DNA of 64,000 nt, from positions 1 to 64,000 of the forward strand of contig NZ_VFTG01000030.1 in the NCBI RefSeq assembly GCF_006439355.1. Direction: 5' to 3'. Position numbers and translations under genes: made by a program. The notes beneath the pieces are model-generated. The model saw only the letters and a program-made list of their open reading frames with translations. It did not search any database and was not told where the DNA came from. The stretch comes from Mesorhizobium sp. B4-1-3. Its GTDB lineage: Bacteria; Pseudomonadota; Alphaproteobacteria; Rhizobiales; Rhizobiaceae. Below are positions 8,600 through 17,275 of this stretch, piece after piece; within the stretch, counting starts at the first letter, position 1; each line of letters begins with the position of its first letter.

Positions 8600-9925
8600 A
8601 TGACCAATATCGCCTTGACCGGGCTTGCCCGCGATCTTGCCCGACGTGCCGCCGAGGGCAGGCCGGTGCGCATCGGCGTCGTCGGCTCGGGCGAGATGGG
8701 GACCGATCTGGTGACGCAGGGCATGCTGATGCCGGGCGTCTCGATCGCGGCCATTTCCACGCGGCGCCCGCATACGGCCCGAGAAGCGATCCGCATCGCC
8801 TATGGCGATAGAAGCCGAAACCGATTCCAAGGTCACCCGGGCGATCGAAGGCGGCAGGATCGCCATCACCTCGAACGAGATGCTGGTCACCAATCCGCTG
8901 ATCGACGTCGTCATCGACGCCACCGGCAAGCCGGGCGTCGCGGCCGATTTCGACCTGATGGCCATGGAGCATGGCAAGCACTTGGTGATGATGAATGTCG
9001 AGGCCGATGTGACCATCGGCTGCTACCTGAAGCAGCAGGCCGACCGGCTGGGTGTCGTCTACTCGGTCGGCGCCGGCGATGAGCCCTCAAGCTGCATGGA
9101 ACTGATCGAGTTCGCCTCGCCGCTTGGGTTGGGCATCGTCGCGGCCGGCAAGGGCAAGAACAATCCGCTTAACCACGATGCCGTTCCGGACGACTACCGG
9201 GAGGAGGCGGCGCGCCGCAACATGAACCCGCGCATGCTGGTCGAGTTCGTCGACGGTTCGAAGACCATGGTCGAGATGTGCGCCATCGCCAATGCCACCG
9301 GTCTGGTCCCGGATGTCCCGGGCATGCACGGCCCCAAGGCCGATCGCGATCAACTGGCCCGGGTGCTGATCCCGAAAGAGGATGGCGGCCTCCTGTCGAG
9401 GAAAGGTGCCGTCGACTACACGATCGGCAAGGGCGTGGCGCCCGGCGTGTTCGTCATCGTCGAGGCGATGCATCCGCGGGTCGTCGAGCGCATGGACGAT
9501 CTGCATGTCGGCCAAGGCCCGTATTACGGCTTGTTTAGACCTTATCACCTGACCTCGCTGGAGGTGCCGCTCACCGCCGCCCGCATCATGCTTTACGGCA
9601 AGCCCGACATGGTGCCCCTGCCGAGGCCGGTGGCGGAAGTCTGCGCGGTCGCCAAGCGCGACCTTGCCGCTGGGGAGGCCTTCGATGCCATCGGCGAGAC
9701 CTGCTACCGCTCCTGGACCATGACCGTCACCGACGCCCGAGCCCGTCGCGCGGTCCCGGTCGGCTTGCTCGAAGGCGGCAAGGTGCTGAAGCCGGTGAAG
9801 AAGGGCGAGTTGCTACCGAGGACAATGCCGCGCCGGACCGGACGACGAGGCTCTACGCCCTGCGCCGGCGTCAGGATGACATGCTCTACGGAACAAAGAT
9901 CGTCTCGCCAGCCCTGCCGGGTTGA
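8600..9925 (+). pseudogene. SAF-domain homoserine-dehydrogenase-like oxidoreductase with two frameshifts
   Basis: An NAD(P)-binding protein of the COG4091 type (N-terminal Rossmann domain, C-terminal SAF domain), split over two frames. Frame one starts at ATG 8600 and contains the dinucleotide motif IGVVGSGEMG. After about 8809 homology moves by one base into the frame reading EAETDSKVTRAIEGGRIAI, which continues to about 9812. The original frame then resumes as TEDNAAPDRTTRLYALRRRQ and stops at 9925. One extra base near 8810 and one missing base near 9814 restore a single continuous protein of about 441 residues. The exact reaction of this family is not certain. It converges on a galactitol-type PTS operon, so a sugar or polyol role is possible. 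Whether this is true decay or sequence error cannot be told here. Confidence 0.85.
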
Positions 9926-9945
9926 GCCGGCTCTATCTCGGTTTG

Positions 9946-9993
9946 ACGCAATTCCGGACGGAAAACCGCTCACACTTTTCCTGGAATTGCTCT
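9946..9993. repeat. Dispersed 48-base palindromic repeat, copy 1
   Basis: Ends GCAATTCC (9948-9955) and GGAATTGC (9983-9990) pair, and an inner GGAAAA/TTTTCC can pair too. It matches 46 of 48 bases of the copy at 12527-12574, in the same orientation. It abuts the stop codon of the PTS IIB gene, so it may also act in transcript ending. I recall this motif as common between genes in Mesorhizobium; that is memory, not a search. Confidence 0.8.
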
Positions 9994-10279
9994 ATTTGCG
10001 CAGCTCCGCCTCGATCTCGTCCAGCGCCTTGTCCTTGCCGATGCCGGTGAGGAAGGCGAGCCCCTTTATCACTGGCTTTTTCACGGATGCCGAGATTGGC
10101 GTCGTGGCGACGATGAAGTCGACGCTGTCGGCCAGTCCGGGCACTTCCGTGGCCTTGGCCTGCTGGGCGTGAAAGGTCAGGCCGCGCTTCTTCATCGCTT
10201 CGGTCACCGCGGCGTTGACCGCCGTCGAGGTTGCGACACCCGTGCCGCAGGCAAAAAGAATGGTTTTCTGTCTGGACAT
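9992..10279 (-). CDS. PTS IIB component, galactitol type
   Basis: A 95-residue cytoplasmic IIB protein. The phospho-acceptor is Cys11 in the loop FACGTGVATST, typical of galactitol-type IIB. It would take phosphate from IIA (His71 of the upstream gene) and pass it to the incoming sugar bound by IIC. It is the last gene of the leftward operon IIC-IIA-IIB, 14 bases after IIA. The true substrate is not shown; galactitol-type systems also handle pentitols and other polyols. Confidence 0.9.
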   Translation of the reverse strand: MSRQKTILFACGTGVATSTAVNAAVTEAMKKRGLTFHAQQAKATEVPGLADSVDFIVATTPISASVKKPVIKGLAFLTGIGKDKALDEIEAELRK

Positions 10280-10293
10280 GTTCTTCCCTTTTG

Positions 10294-10755
10294 TCAGCCG
10301 AGAATGGCGCGGACGTCCTCGAAGGTCCTGGCCGTCCTCAAGCCATCCAGCGCCGCCGGATTCTGGATGGTGGCCATGACGGTCTGCAGCGTGTCAATCT
10401 GCTTGTCCTTGTCATTGATGGCAAGCAGGAAGACGAAGCCCACCGGCAGCTTCTCGTCGGGATCTTCCATATTGGCGAAGGTGACGGGCCGCTTGAGCGT
10501 GCCCATCGCGACCCCGGGCTTCAGCACGTGCTCGGGGTCGGTATGCGGCACCGCGACATTGTCGGCGCGCTCCAGCGGCAGGCCTGTCGGGATCGTCATC
10601 TCGCGCCGCACGACGGCGTCGGCGTAGCTGCTCTTGACGTAGCCCAGCGCCTCCAGCCTGGAGGCCAGGATGCGGATGATCTCCTCATTGGTCGAGGCGT
10701 CGGAGCCGAGGACGACCGCCTCGGGGTCCAGCAGTTGGATCAGGCCGTTCGACAA
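10294..10755 (-). CDS. PTS IIA component, fructose/mannitol/galactitol type
   Basis: A 153-residue EIIA-2 domain protein. The active histidine is His71 in the motif NVAVPHTDPEHV, preceded by the usual TGLPLE segment. It accepts phosphate from HPr and gives it to the IIB encoded 14 bases downstream. The gap to the upstream IIC gene is 76 bases. In rhizobia many PTS phosphorelays are regulatory only, but the presence of IIB and IIC argues for real transport here. Confidence 0.9.
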   Translation of the reverse strand: MSNGLIQLLDPEAVVLGSDASTNEEIIRILASRLEALGYVKSSYADAVVRREMTIPTGLPLERADNVAVPHTDPEHVLKPGVAMGTLKRPVTFANMEDPDEKLPVGFVFLLAINDKDKQIDTLQTVMATIQNPAALDGLRTARTFEDVRAILG

Positions 10756-10831
10756 GGGTTACTCCATTCGATGCGGACCGGGCGCCCGCCGCATCGGCTT
10801 TGGGCGCCCGACCGTTTCAATTCAGGTAAGC

Positions 10832-12238
10832 TCAGGCAGCGCCTTCGGCCGGCTCGTCCTCGGCGCCAGCGGCGCGTTCCCAGCCGAGCGGATTGCGGCG
10901 GTAGAACAGGAACAGCGCCGCGATGACCACCGCGATGACGACGATGCCGATCACGCCGAGCCCCTGGATCGCTTCGATGATCACATAGGGAACCCAGAGG
11001 AAGCCGTCCACCACCGAGGTGATCTGCAGCGCATCCGCCGGCAGCTTGAAGCCCGAGGCGACGGCAGCACTCGTGAACAGCGGCGCCAGCGCGTTGGCGA
11101 CGTAGAAGCCGACGGCGAGCGTCACCGTGCCGATCACCACCATGCGGAAGACATTGCCCCTGACCAGCGGCGCGGTCATCGCGACGATGAAGGGGATGAC
11201 GGCAAGGTCGGCGAACAGGATGACGCGGTTGCCGGGCAGGATGATCGACAGGATGATCGCGATCGGCACCAGGATCAGCGACGAAGAGATCGCCGCCGGA
11301 TGGCCGATCAGGATGGCGGAGTCGAGCCCGACCAGCAGCTCGCGGTCGCCGGTGCGCTTGCGCACGAATTCCTGCGCGGCGTCCGAAACCGGGAGCAGGC
11401 CTTCCATCAGGATCTTCACCATGCGCGGCAAAAGCAGCATCACCGCCGCCAGCGTCATGCCGGTGCCGAGCACCTTGGCCAGCACCGTACCGAGGTCGCC
11501 GGCGTTGTAGAAGGCGATCAGGCCGAGCACCAGGCCGATGATCAACCCGAGTATCACCGGCTCGCCGAAGACGCCGAAGCGGCGCTCGATGGTCTCGGTG
11601 CTGATATTGATGCGGTTGATCCCGGGGATTCGATCCATGATCCAGTTGAGGATGATGGCAATCGGCAGGATCTGCGCCGAGGCGAGATGCGGCACCGAAA
11701 TGCCGGGCACGCCGTAGAACTGCTGCACCGCGCGCGCCGACCAGTCGGCGAAGAGCAGGGCAAGTGCTGCGACAAGCGCAGCGATGATGATGCCGTAAGC
11801 CAGATTGTTGGTGGCGGCGACCACCAGCGAGCCGACGAAGGCGAAATGCCAGAAGTTCCAGACGTCGACATTGAGCGTGCGTGTCATGCGCGTCAGCAGG
11901 AGCACGATGTTGACCAGGATGCCGACCGGGATGACCCAAAGACCGACCGACGAGCCGAAGGCGATCGCGGCGGCGGACGGCCAGCCGACATCGATGATGT
12001 CGCGATGGATACCGGTGTTGGTGACGATCGCCTTGGCGACATCGCCGATCGAGGTGAACATCAAGCCGAGCACGAGGTTGATGCCGATGAAGGCGACGCC
12101 GATCGTGATGGCGGCGCGGAATGCCTTGCTGACCTTGGCTCCAAGGACCACGGCGATGATGAAAATGACGATCGGCAAAAGCACTGTCGCGCCGAGCGTG
12201 TCGATGGCGCCTTTTAAGCCTGCAAGTATGGTGTCCAT
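10832..12238 (-). CDS. PTS IIC component, galactitol (GatC) type permease
   Basis: A 468-residue integral membrane protein with about ten or more hydrophobic helices and the EIIC-GAT layout: an N-terminal helix TVLLPIVIFIIAVVLGAKV, the segment TNTGIHRDIIDVGWPSAAAIAFG, and a central DSAILIGHPAAISSSLILVP. The C-terminal tail is acidic (GAEDEPAEGAA). It forms the sugar channel and starts the IIC-IIA-IIB operon. No sugar kinase, dehydrogenase or DeoR-type regulator is intact next to it; the convergent dehydrogenase at 8600-9925 is frameshifted. Confidence 0.9.
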   Translation of the reverse strand: MDTILAGLKGAIDTLGATVLLPIVIFIIAVVLGAKVSKAFRAAITIGVAFIGINLVLGLMFTSIGDVAKAIVTNTGIHRDIIDVGWPSAAAIAFGSSVGLWVIPVGILVNIVLLLTRMTRTLNVDVWNFWHFAFVGSLVVAATNNLAYGIIIAALVAALALLFADWSARAVQQFYGVPGISVPHLASAQILPIAIILNWIMDRIPGINRINISTETIERRFGVFGEPVILGLIIGLVLGLIAFYNAGDLGTVLAKVLGTGMTLAAVMLLLPRMVKILMEGLLPVSDAAQEFVRKRTGDRELLVGLDSAILIGHPAAISSSLILVPIAIILSIILPGNRVILFADLAVIPFIVAMTAPLVRGNVFRMVVIGTVTLAVGFYVANALAPLFTSAAVASGFKLPADALQITSVVDGFLWVPYVIIEAIQGLGVIGIVVIAVVIAALFLFYRRNPLGWERAAGAEDEPAEGAA

Positions 12239-12650
12239 TCTACCTCCCCGGGGGCATCTGCTTCAACTCGAAGCGCGATGATGCCCGCAATTCAACGACG
12301 CCTCGGCCTTGCGGCAGAGGCACTCCCCACTCGCCGACGAGGCTGGCATGTTCAAATCGAGGGAATGAACATTTGCTTTTGTCGGCGAACGAAAGTTTTA
12401 TCTGGGTGGCCTATGCCAAAGTCAATCGGCAATCCTTGGGCCAAAGGGAAACCCACCGATTGTTTGGGAAAATCGGGCGTTTCATCGTGTCACGGAAACG
12501 GCGAAACGCCCTGTCCCCAGTTTGTTACGCAATTCCGGACGGAAAACCGCTCATGCTTTTCCTGGAATTGCTCTGGCCGCCACGGCAGTCGTCGGCCCCG
12601 GCAGACTTGGCGCATGCCAGGCTGGGCTGTTTGTCGGATCGGGCAGGGTG
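12239..12650. other. Intergenic region between PTS operon and proC; only a repeat seen
   Basis: These 412 bases contain the second copy of the 48-base palindromic repeat (12527-12574) and presumably the PTS operon promoter next to 12238. Short frames here have no recognisable product and poor codon character. I see no RNA gene. Confidence 0.4.
12527..12574. repeat. Dispersed 48-base palindromic repeat, copy 2
   Basis: Arms GCAATTCC (12529-12536) and GGAATTGC (12564-12571). It differs from copy 1 (9946-9993) at two bases only and lies in the same orientation, so the two copies bracket the whole PTS operon as direct repeats about 2.6 kb apart. Confidence 0.8.
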
Positions 12651-13466
12651 CTACTTGCCCAACTCTATCGACCTGAGCCGCGCGGATTCCACGGCTTCGG
12701 TGACGAGCTTCGTCAGGCGGTCGCCGCCCATCAGCACGGCAAGCGCGGCGGCGGTGGTGCCGTTGGGGCTGGTCACCTGCTGGCGCAGCACGCTTGGCTC
12801 CTCATCAGCTTCAGCGGCGAGCGAGGCGGCGCCGAAGACGGTCTGCATGGCAAGCAGCTTTGCGGTCTCGGCCGGCAGGCCGGCCTTCTCGGCCGCAACC
12901 GTCAGCGCCTCGATGAAGTGGAAGACATAGGCCGGCCCGGAGCCGGAGACGGCCGTAACGGCATCCATCAGGCCCTCGTCGTCGATCGTCGTCACGACGC
13001 CGCTGGCCGAAAGCAGCTCAAGGACGAAGCGCCGGAGATCATCGGAGACCAGCGGGTTGGAAAACACCACCATCATGCCCTTGCCGATCGCGGCAGGCGT
13101 GTTCGGCATGCAGCGGACCACCGGTGCAAGCTCGCCCAGGATTTCCTCGAAGGTCGCGACCGGCGTGCCGGCGGCGATGCTGAGAAAGCTGGTCCTGCCG
13201 TCGCCGAAGCGCTTGTACTGCGCCGTCACCTCGCGGATCACCTGCGGTTTCACCGCGATGACGACGAGGTCGGGCACGGCATCGGCCGGAATGTCGGCGG
13301 CCTCGGCCGCGGCGCGGCAGCCGAGATGCTCGGCGCGGCTTCGCAGCTCGGCATTGGGCTCGACCACGAACACCGCCTGCGGCTCGAGCTTGGCGGATTT
13401 CAGCCAGCCCGAGAGCATGGCGTAACCCATATTGCCACAGCCGGCGAGAACGAGCCTGATCGTCAT
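12651..13466 (-). CDS. proC: Pyrroline-5-carboxylate reductase
   Basis: Catalyses the last step of proline synthesis, reducing pyrroline-5-carboxylate with NAD(P)H. The 271 residues match the family length. The N-terminal Rossmann motif is GCGNMG, the middle has AAGTPVATFEEILG and the strongly conserved RCMPNTPAAIG, and the C-terminal dimer domain carries AVSGSGPAYVFHFIEAL and VTSPNGTT. It is a single gene between repeats, with no obvious operon partner. The start at 13466 gives the expected MTIRLVLAGCGNMG N-terminus. Confidence 0.95.
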   Translation of the reverse strand: MTIRLVLAGCGNMGYAMLSGWLKSAKLEPQAVFVVEPNAELRSRAEHLGCRAAAEAADIPADAVPDLVVIAVKPQVIREVTAQYKRFGDGRTSFLSIAAGTPVATFEEILGELAPVVRCMPNTPAAIGKGMMVVFSNPLVSDDLRRFVLELLSASGVVTTIDDEGLMDAVTAVSGSGPAYVFHFIEALTVAAEKAGLPAETAKLLAMQTVFGAASLAAEADEEPSVLRQQVTSPNGTTAAALAVLMGGDRLTKLVTEAVESARLRSIELGK

Positions 13467-13549
13467 GAAAACCTCCGAAAAGAGGCTTCCTTAGACAATT
13501 GCGGAGCTCTGGAAAAGTCCAGCCGCGAGAGATCGACTGTCCAGGATTA

Positions 13550-13598
13550 GAGCATGACCCCGAAAAGTGGGAACCGGTTTTCGGAGAAGATCATGCTC
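13550..13598. repeat. Dispersed palindromic repeat (GAGCATGA...TCATGCTC)
   Basis: Outer arms GAGCATGA (13550-13557) and TCATGCTC (13591-13598) enclose a second pair CCGAAAA / TTTTCGG. This 49-base element resembles a repeat I recall from many Hyphomicrobiales genomes. It lies upstream of proC and downstream of the polymerase gene. Confidence 0.7.
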
Positions 13599-13646
13599 CA
13601 ACAAAGAACAGGTCAGGATGCCCCGTCAAAGCCTGGGATCAAACAT

Positions 13647-14966
13647 CTAGTGAGAGACGCGGACCGGGATCGGCCGCAGCGAGACTTGTCTTAAGCCTAG
13701 CACGCCCAGCACGAAGAACAGCCAGACAGGATCGCCGCGATGGAAGAAGAAGCTTTCCAGGAAGGCGTTCAGCGCCGTGAACAGCACCACCATCATGAAG
13801 AAATCGCCGAGGAAGATGTTTTCCTTGCGCGCCGGGATGCGCATGTAGTCGCGCAAAGGTGCGATCAGGAAGGTGTAGATGGCGACGCAGAGCGCCGGAA
13901 TGCCCATCAGCACGGCGATGTCGAGATAGCCGTCATGGCCATGCACGATGGTGCGGATATCCCAGGGCCGGTCGAAGGGCTGATCCTGGTTGAGCAAAAG
14001 CGGCGTTCCCCAGAAACTTTCGTAGCCGTAGCCGGTCCATGGCTTCTTTGCCAGCATCTCGCCGGCGAACTCCCAAAGCGTGGTGCGTCCCGTATAGGTC
14101 AGGTTCGGAAAATAGATCGTCGCCAGATGCTTCACCGGCGCGATGAAGACGATGCCGAGCGTGCCGATGGCGGTCGCGATGATCGCCAGCGCGAACAGGA
14201 CCGGCGTGCCTAGCCGCATGCCGATGAGGCTCGGCAGCACGACGATCATGATCGAGAACGGGACGAGGCCGGCGGTGGTCTTGGAGCCGGTGTGGAGCAT
14301 GAACACCATCGCCGCGCAGAAGATGCCGGCGCCCGACCAGCGCTGGCCGCGCCGGAATAGATAGAGCCCGGCGAAGCTGAAGCAGGCCATCACCGGACCG
14401 GCGATGTTCTTGTGCGTGAAGACGCCGCGCCACAGGCCGGCATGCTCCGGCTCCTGCGAGTCGGCGGTGTGCAGCGCTTCGTGCGGGAAGACGATCAGAC
14501 CGATATAGGAAAGGCCGATCACCACGACGGCGGTGAAGATGACCACCCTGGCGAAGGCGTCGGCGTCGCGCGGCAGCACCAGGATCGTCGCCACGGTGAT
14601 GATGCCGATCATGGTGAAGGAGGCCGCCCGCATCGCCGCGGGCGGATCGGTGGCGAGCACCACCGACAGGAAGAAGAACCCCAGCATCAGCGCCCAGGAC
14701 GGGCTCACCAGCGAGCGCACCACGCGCGGATCAGCGAAGGCGAGCAACGAGAAGATCGAGATCGCGCCAAGCGAGCCGAAACCGAGCTGGTTGACGATGT
14801 CGCCGCCGTCGCCGGTCAGTTCAGCGCCCGCCGGCTGGAAGGGCCGGAACGAGACGATGATAACGGTGAACAAAAGCGCCGCGACAGCCGTCGCCACACC
14901 TTCCCTGGTGAAGGCGGCGCTGAGCGGCGCGCGCTCAATTCTTCTCAGGCTGTCGGTACTGCTCAT
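13647..14966 (-). CDS. O-antigen ligase/ExoQ-like polysaccharide polymerase (Wzy type)
   Basis: A 439-residue inner-membrane protein with about 11 hydrophobic segments and the Wzy_C signature region: the large periplasmic loop contains GRTTLWEFAGEMLAKKPWTGYGYESF and a later HGHDGYLDIAVLMG. Proteins of this class polymerise lipid-linked repeat units or ligate O-antigen. The ATG at 14966 (MSSTDSLRR) is chosen; it overlaps the end of the upstream glycosyltransferase gene by 32 bases. A longer frame from 15008 exists. The neighbouring glycosyltransferases, flippase and chain-length protein make exopolysaccharide polymerase more likely than LPS ligase. Confidence 0.85.
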   Translation of the reverse strand: MSSTDSLRRIERAPLSAAFTREGVATAVAALLFTVIIVSFRPFQPAGAELTGDGGDIVNQLGFGSLGAISIFSLLAFADPRVVRSLVSPSWALMLGFFFLSVVLATDPPAAMRAASFTMIGIITVATILVLPRDADAFARVVIFTAVVVIGLSYIGLIVFPHEALHTADSQEPEHAGLWRGVFTHKNIAGPVMACFSFAGLYLFRRGQRWSGAGIFCAAMVFMLHTGSKTTAGLVPFSIMIVVLPSLIGMRLGTPVLFALAIIATAIGTLGIVFIAPVKHLATIYFPNLTYTGRTTLWEFAGEMLAKKPWTGYGYESFWGTPLLLNQDQPFDRPWDIRTIVHGHDGYLDIAVLMGIPALCVAIYTFLIAPLRDYMRIPARKENIFLGDFFMMVVLFTALNAFLESFFFHRGDPVWLFFVLGVLGLRQVSLRPIPVRVSH

Positions 14967-15933
14967 TGGCATATCCGAATTCGGCGAGCACCCGGCCGAG
15001 CGCGACATAGACCGGGTAGAGGCCGCTCGTCAGCGAGCCGGTGCGCGCCAGCCGGACGGCGCCGCGCAACGGCGAAGCGGCGAGCAGCGCCAGGCTTTTG
15101 AGGAAAACCTTGAGGCCTGCAAACGGCGTGCCGGCCCGCTTCTTTTTTTCGACGAGCGTCGAGATCACGCCGTTGCGCAAGGATCGGGCGCGGATCCAGT
15201 CGGCCTCGACGCGTCGGGCCGGCACGGTTTCGTTGACCTTTGCCTCGGCGCACCAGCCGAGCACGAAGCCTTTCTGCGCGGAACGGCTGAGAAAGTCGGA
15301 ATCGCCGCCGCCCATGAAATTGAACCTGAGGTCGAGGAAGGGCGGTCCCATCGCCTTGAGCACGTTCCGACCTACCAGCAGGTTGCCGGACGAATAGAGC
15401 GCCGGCACGCGTCCCGTTTCACGGTAGGGCGGCGCAAAGACCGGGTGATCGGCCCATCGGGCATGCGAGGCATCGGCAAAGACGGGTACCTGCGGGCCGC
15501 CGACAATGTCGGCCTGAAGCGTCTCCGCGGCGCCACACATGCGCTCCAGCCAGTCGGGCTCGGCGATCTCGTCGTCATCGATGACCAGCAGGTGGCGAAA
15601 ATTGGGAAACTGCAGGATCGCCGTCTGCCAGCCGGCATTGTAGGCGCTGCAATTGCCGCGCTGATGCGCGATGATCACCAGGCCGGACATCTCGCCGCTT
15701 TCGAAGAGCGGCAGCACCGCCTTGGCACCTTCGCGCGCCTCGGCCTCGTTCTCCATGACGATGACGGCGAAGTGCCGGTCGGTCCGCTGCGCCTTGAGAG
15801 AAGCCAAGGTTTCCAGCACCTGCTGCGGCCGCTTGAAGGTCGGCAGCGTCACGACCGCCTCGACGGTCTTGGCGGCAAGTCCCGGCGACCGTCCCGCGAT
15901 CGATACAGAAGCGTCGGACGGCAAAGGGATCAT
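14935..15933 (-). CDS. Family 2 glycosyltransferase (ExoM-like)
   Basis: A 332-residue GT-A glycosyltransferase of family 2. The N-terminal part reads VVTLPTFKRPQQVLETLASL, and the metal-binding acidic motif is LLVIDDDEIAEPDWLE. A later FMGGGDSDFLSRSAQKG resembles the acceptor-side motif of succinoglycan transferase ExoM. It would add one sugar to a lipid-linked repeat unit at the cytoplasmic face of the membrane. It is coupled by overlap to the downstream polymerase gene. The exact sugar is unknown. Confidence 0.85.
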   Translation of the reverse strand: MIPLPSDASVSIAGRSPGLAAKTVEAVVTLPTFKRPQQVLETLASLKAQRTDRHFAVIVMENEAEAREGAKAVLPLFESGEMSGLVIIAHQRGNCSAYNAGWQTAILQFPNFRHLLVIDDDEIAEPDWLERMCGAAETLQADIVGGPQVPVFADASHARWADHPVFAPPYRETGRVPALYSSGNLLVGRNVLKAMGPPFLDLRFNFMGGGDSDFLSRSAQKGFVLGWCAEAKVNETVPARRVEADWIRARSLRNGVISTLVEKKKRAGTPFAGLKVFLKSLALLAASPLRGAVRLARTGSLTSGLYPVYVALGRVLAEFGYANEQYRQPEKN

Positions 15934-16102
15934 CCGTTTCCAGCAACGTGGGTTCGAGCCCTCGATAGCATCGCGATGATAACGTTTCGTTAATCACCTT
16001 CTCGCCGGCCTGTCGGAAAAGGCGGGTCTTCGGCCTTTGACGGTGCCATTTAATCAAGGCTTCACCGCGTTTTGCTACCGGCTGCAGCCAAGGATAGGTG
16101 AG

Positions 16103-17275
16103 ATGCATCTGCTGTTTGCCACATCGATCGTGCCTGATGGCGCTCTCGCCTCGGGCTACGAGATTGCCAACGCTGCGATCATCGACGCGCTGCGGCGCGC
16201 CGGCGTGCGCGTGACGGTGATCGGTTTCATCTGGCCGGGCAAGGCCCCCGCCGACCCGCAAAACACCATCGTGCTCGACGCCGTCGAGGTCCGCACCGAA
16301 AGCGCTTCGGCTTTGCGTAAACTTGCCTGGCTGGGCAAGGCGGTTCTGTCAGGCCTTACCTTCTCCTCCGTCAAGCTGCGTGTCGTTTCCGACGCCGAGG
16401 TTCGCGCCGCCATCGAACGCGCCGGTCCCTTCGATGGCTATGTGCTCAACTCGGTGCAGTTCGCCGGCGCGTTCGAGAAGGTTCTCGCTGATCGTCCAAT
16501 CGTCTTTGTGGGGCACAATGTCGAGCATCGCTCGGCGGAGGAGAACGCCGCCGCGGCCGGCAGCGCTCTGCAGCGCTGGATGTTCCGTCGCGAGGCCAGG
16601 CTGCTCAAGGTGATGGAAGAGCGCCTTTGCGGCGCCGCGCGCTTTGTCTTCACGCTGGCCGAGGAAGACCGTGAGGCACTTGGCGTTGCCTCCGACGGAC
16701 GCTCGGCTGTGCTGCCGCTGGTGACCCGCGCGCAGGCGCCGACAAGCAAGGCCGAGCGCCATATCGATTGCGACGCCGCGCTGATCGGCACCTGGACCTG
16801 GCAGCCCAACCGCATCGGCCTCGACTGGTTCCTGACCAAGGTCGTGCCGCATCTGGAACCGGACTTCCGCATCAGGATCGCCGGCAACATGCCTTCCGGC
16901 GTCAGTTCGCCACATCTCGGCGTTTCCTTTGTCGGCAGGGTTCCGGATGCGCAGGCCTTCGTGTGCGGCGCCGCCGTCATTCCCCTGATCAGCACCGCCG
17001 GCAGCGGCGTGCAGTTGAAGACCATCGAGACCTTCGAGCTTGGCCTGCCGTCCGTCGCCACCAGCCGCTCGCTGCGCGGCATCGGCTATCGTCCCGACAA
17101 CTGCGTGGTGGCCGACGATCCGATCGCTTTCGCCGCCGCCCTCCAGGCGGCCGCCGCCAATGTCCGCGATGTCGATGGCAGCGCCTTCCACCGCCGCCAG
17201 TTGAAGGCGCTCGACGCGGCGATCGGACTCGGCCTGGAGAAGCTCGGCGCCGTCTGGCAGGAGGTCGCCGCATGA
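16103..17275 (+). CDS. GT4-like glycosyltransferase
   Basis: A 390-residue GT-B fold glycosyltransferase. The start ATG 16103 (MHLLFATSIVPDGA) follows a GATAGGTGAG ribosome site; an earlier TTG start at 16037 is less likely. The C-terminal half has the nucleotide-sugar domain pattern: WQPNRIGLDWFL, then RIAGNMPSG, and the glycine-rich acceptor LISTAGSGVQLKTIETFELGLPSVAT. It belongs to the exopolysaccharide cluster and overlaps the next gene by ATGA, so the two are coupled. Donor and acceptor sugars are not evident. Confidence 0.82.
   Translation: MHLLFATSIVPDGALASGYEIANAAIIDALRRAGVRVTVIGFIWPGKAPADPQNTIVLDAVEVRTESASALRKLAWLGKAVLSGLTFSSVKLRVVSDAEVRAAIERAGPFDGYVLNSVQFAGAFEKVLADRPIVFVGHNVEHRSAEENAAAAGSALQRWMFRREARLLKVMEERLCGAARFVFTLAEEDREALGVASDGRSAVLPLVTRAQAPTSKAERHIDCDAALIGTWTWQPNRIGLDWFLTKVVPHLEPDFRIRIAGNMPSGVSSPHLGVSFVGRVPDAQAFVCGAAVIPLISTAGSGVQLKTIETFELGLPSVATSRSLRGIGYRPDNCVVADDPIAFAAALQAAAANVRDVDGSAFHRRQLKALDAAIGLGLEKLGAVWQEVAA

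Noticed and set aside
10670..12217. A 515-codon plus-strand frame opposite the PTS IIC gene
   Set aside because: It encodes a His/Arg/Asp-rich low-complexity sequence typical of the antisense of a membrane protein; the IIC frame is clearly real.
12278..12930. Overlapping plus-strand frames near proC
   Set aside because: They cross the dispersed repeat and the antisense of proC, and have no recognisable product.
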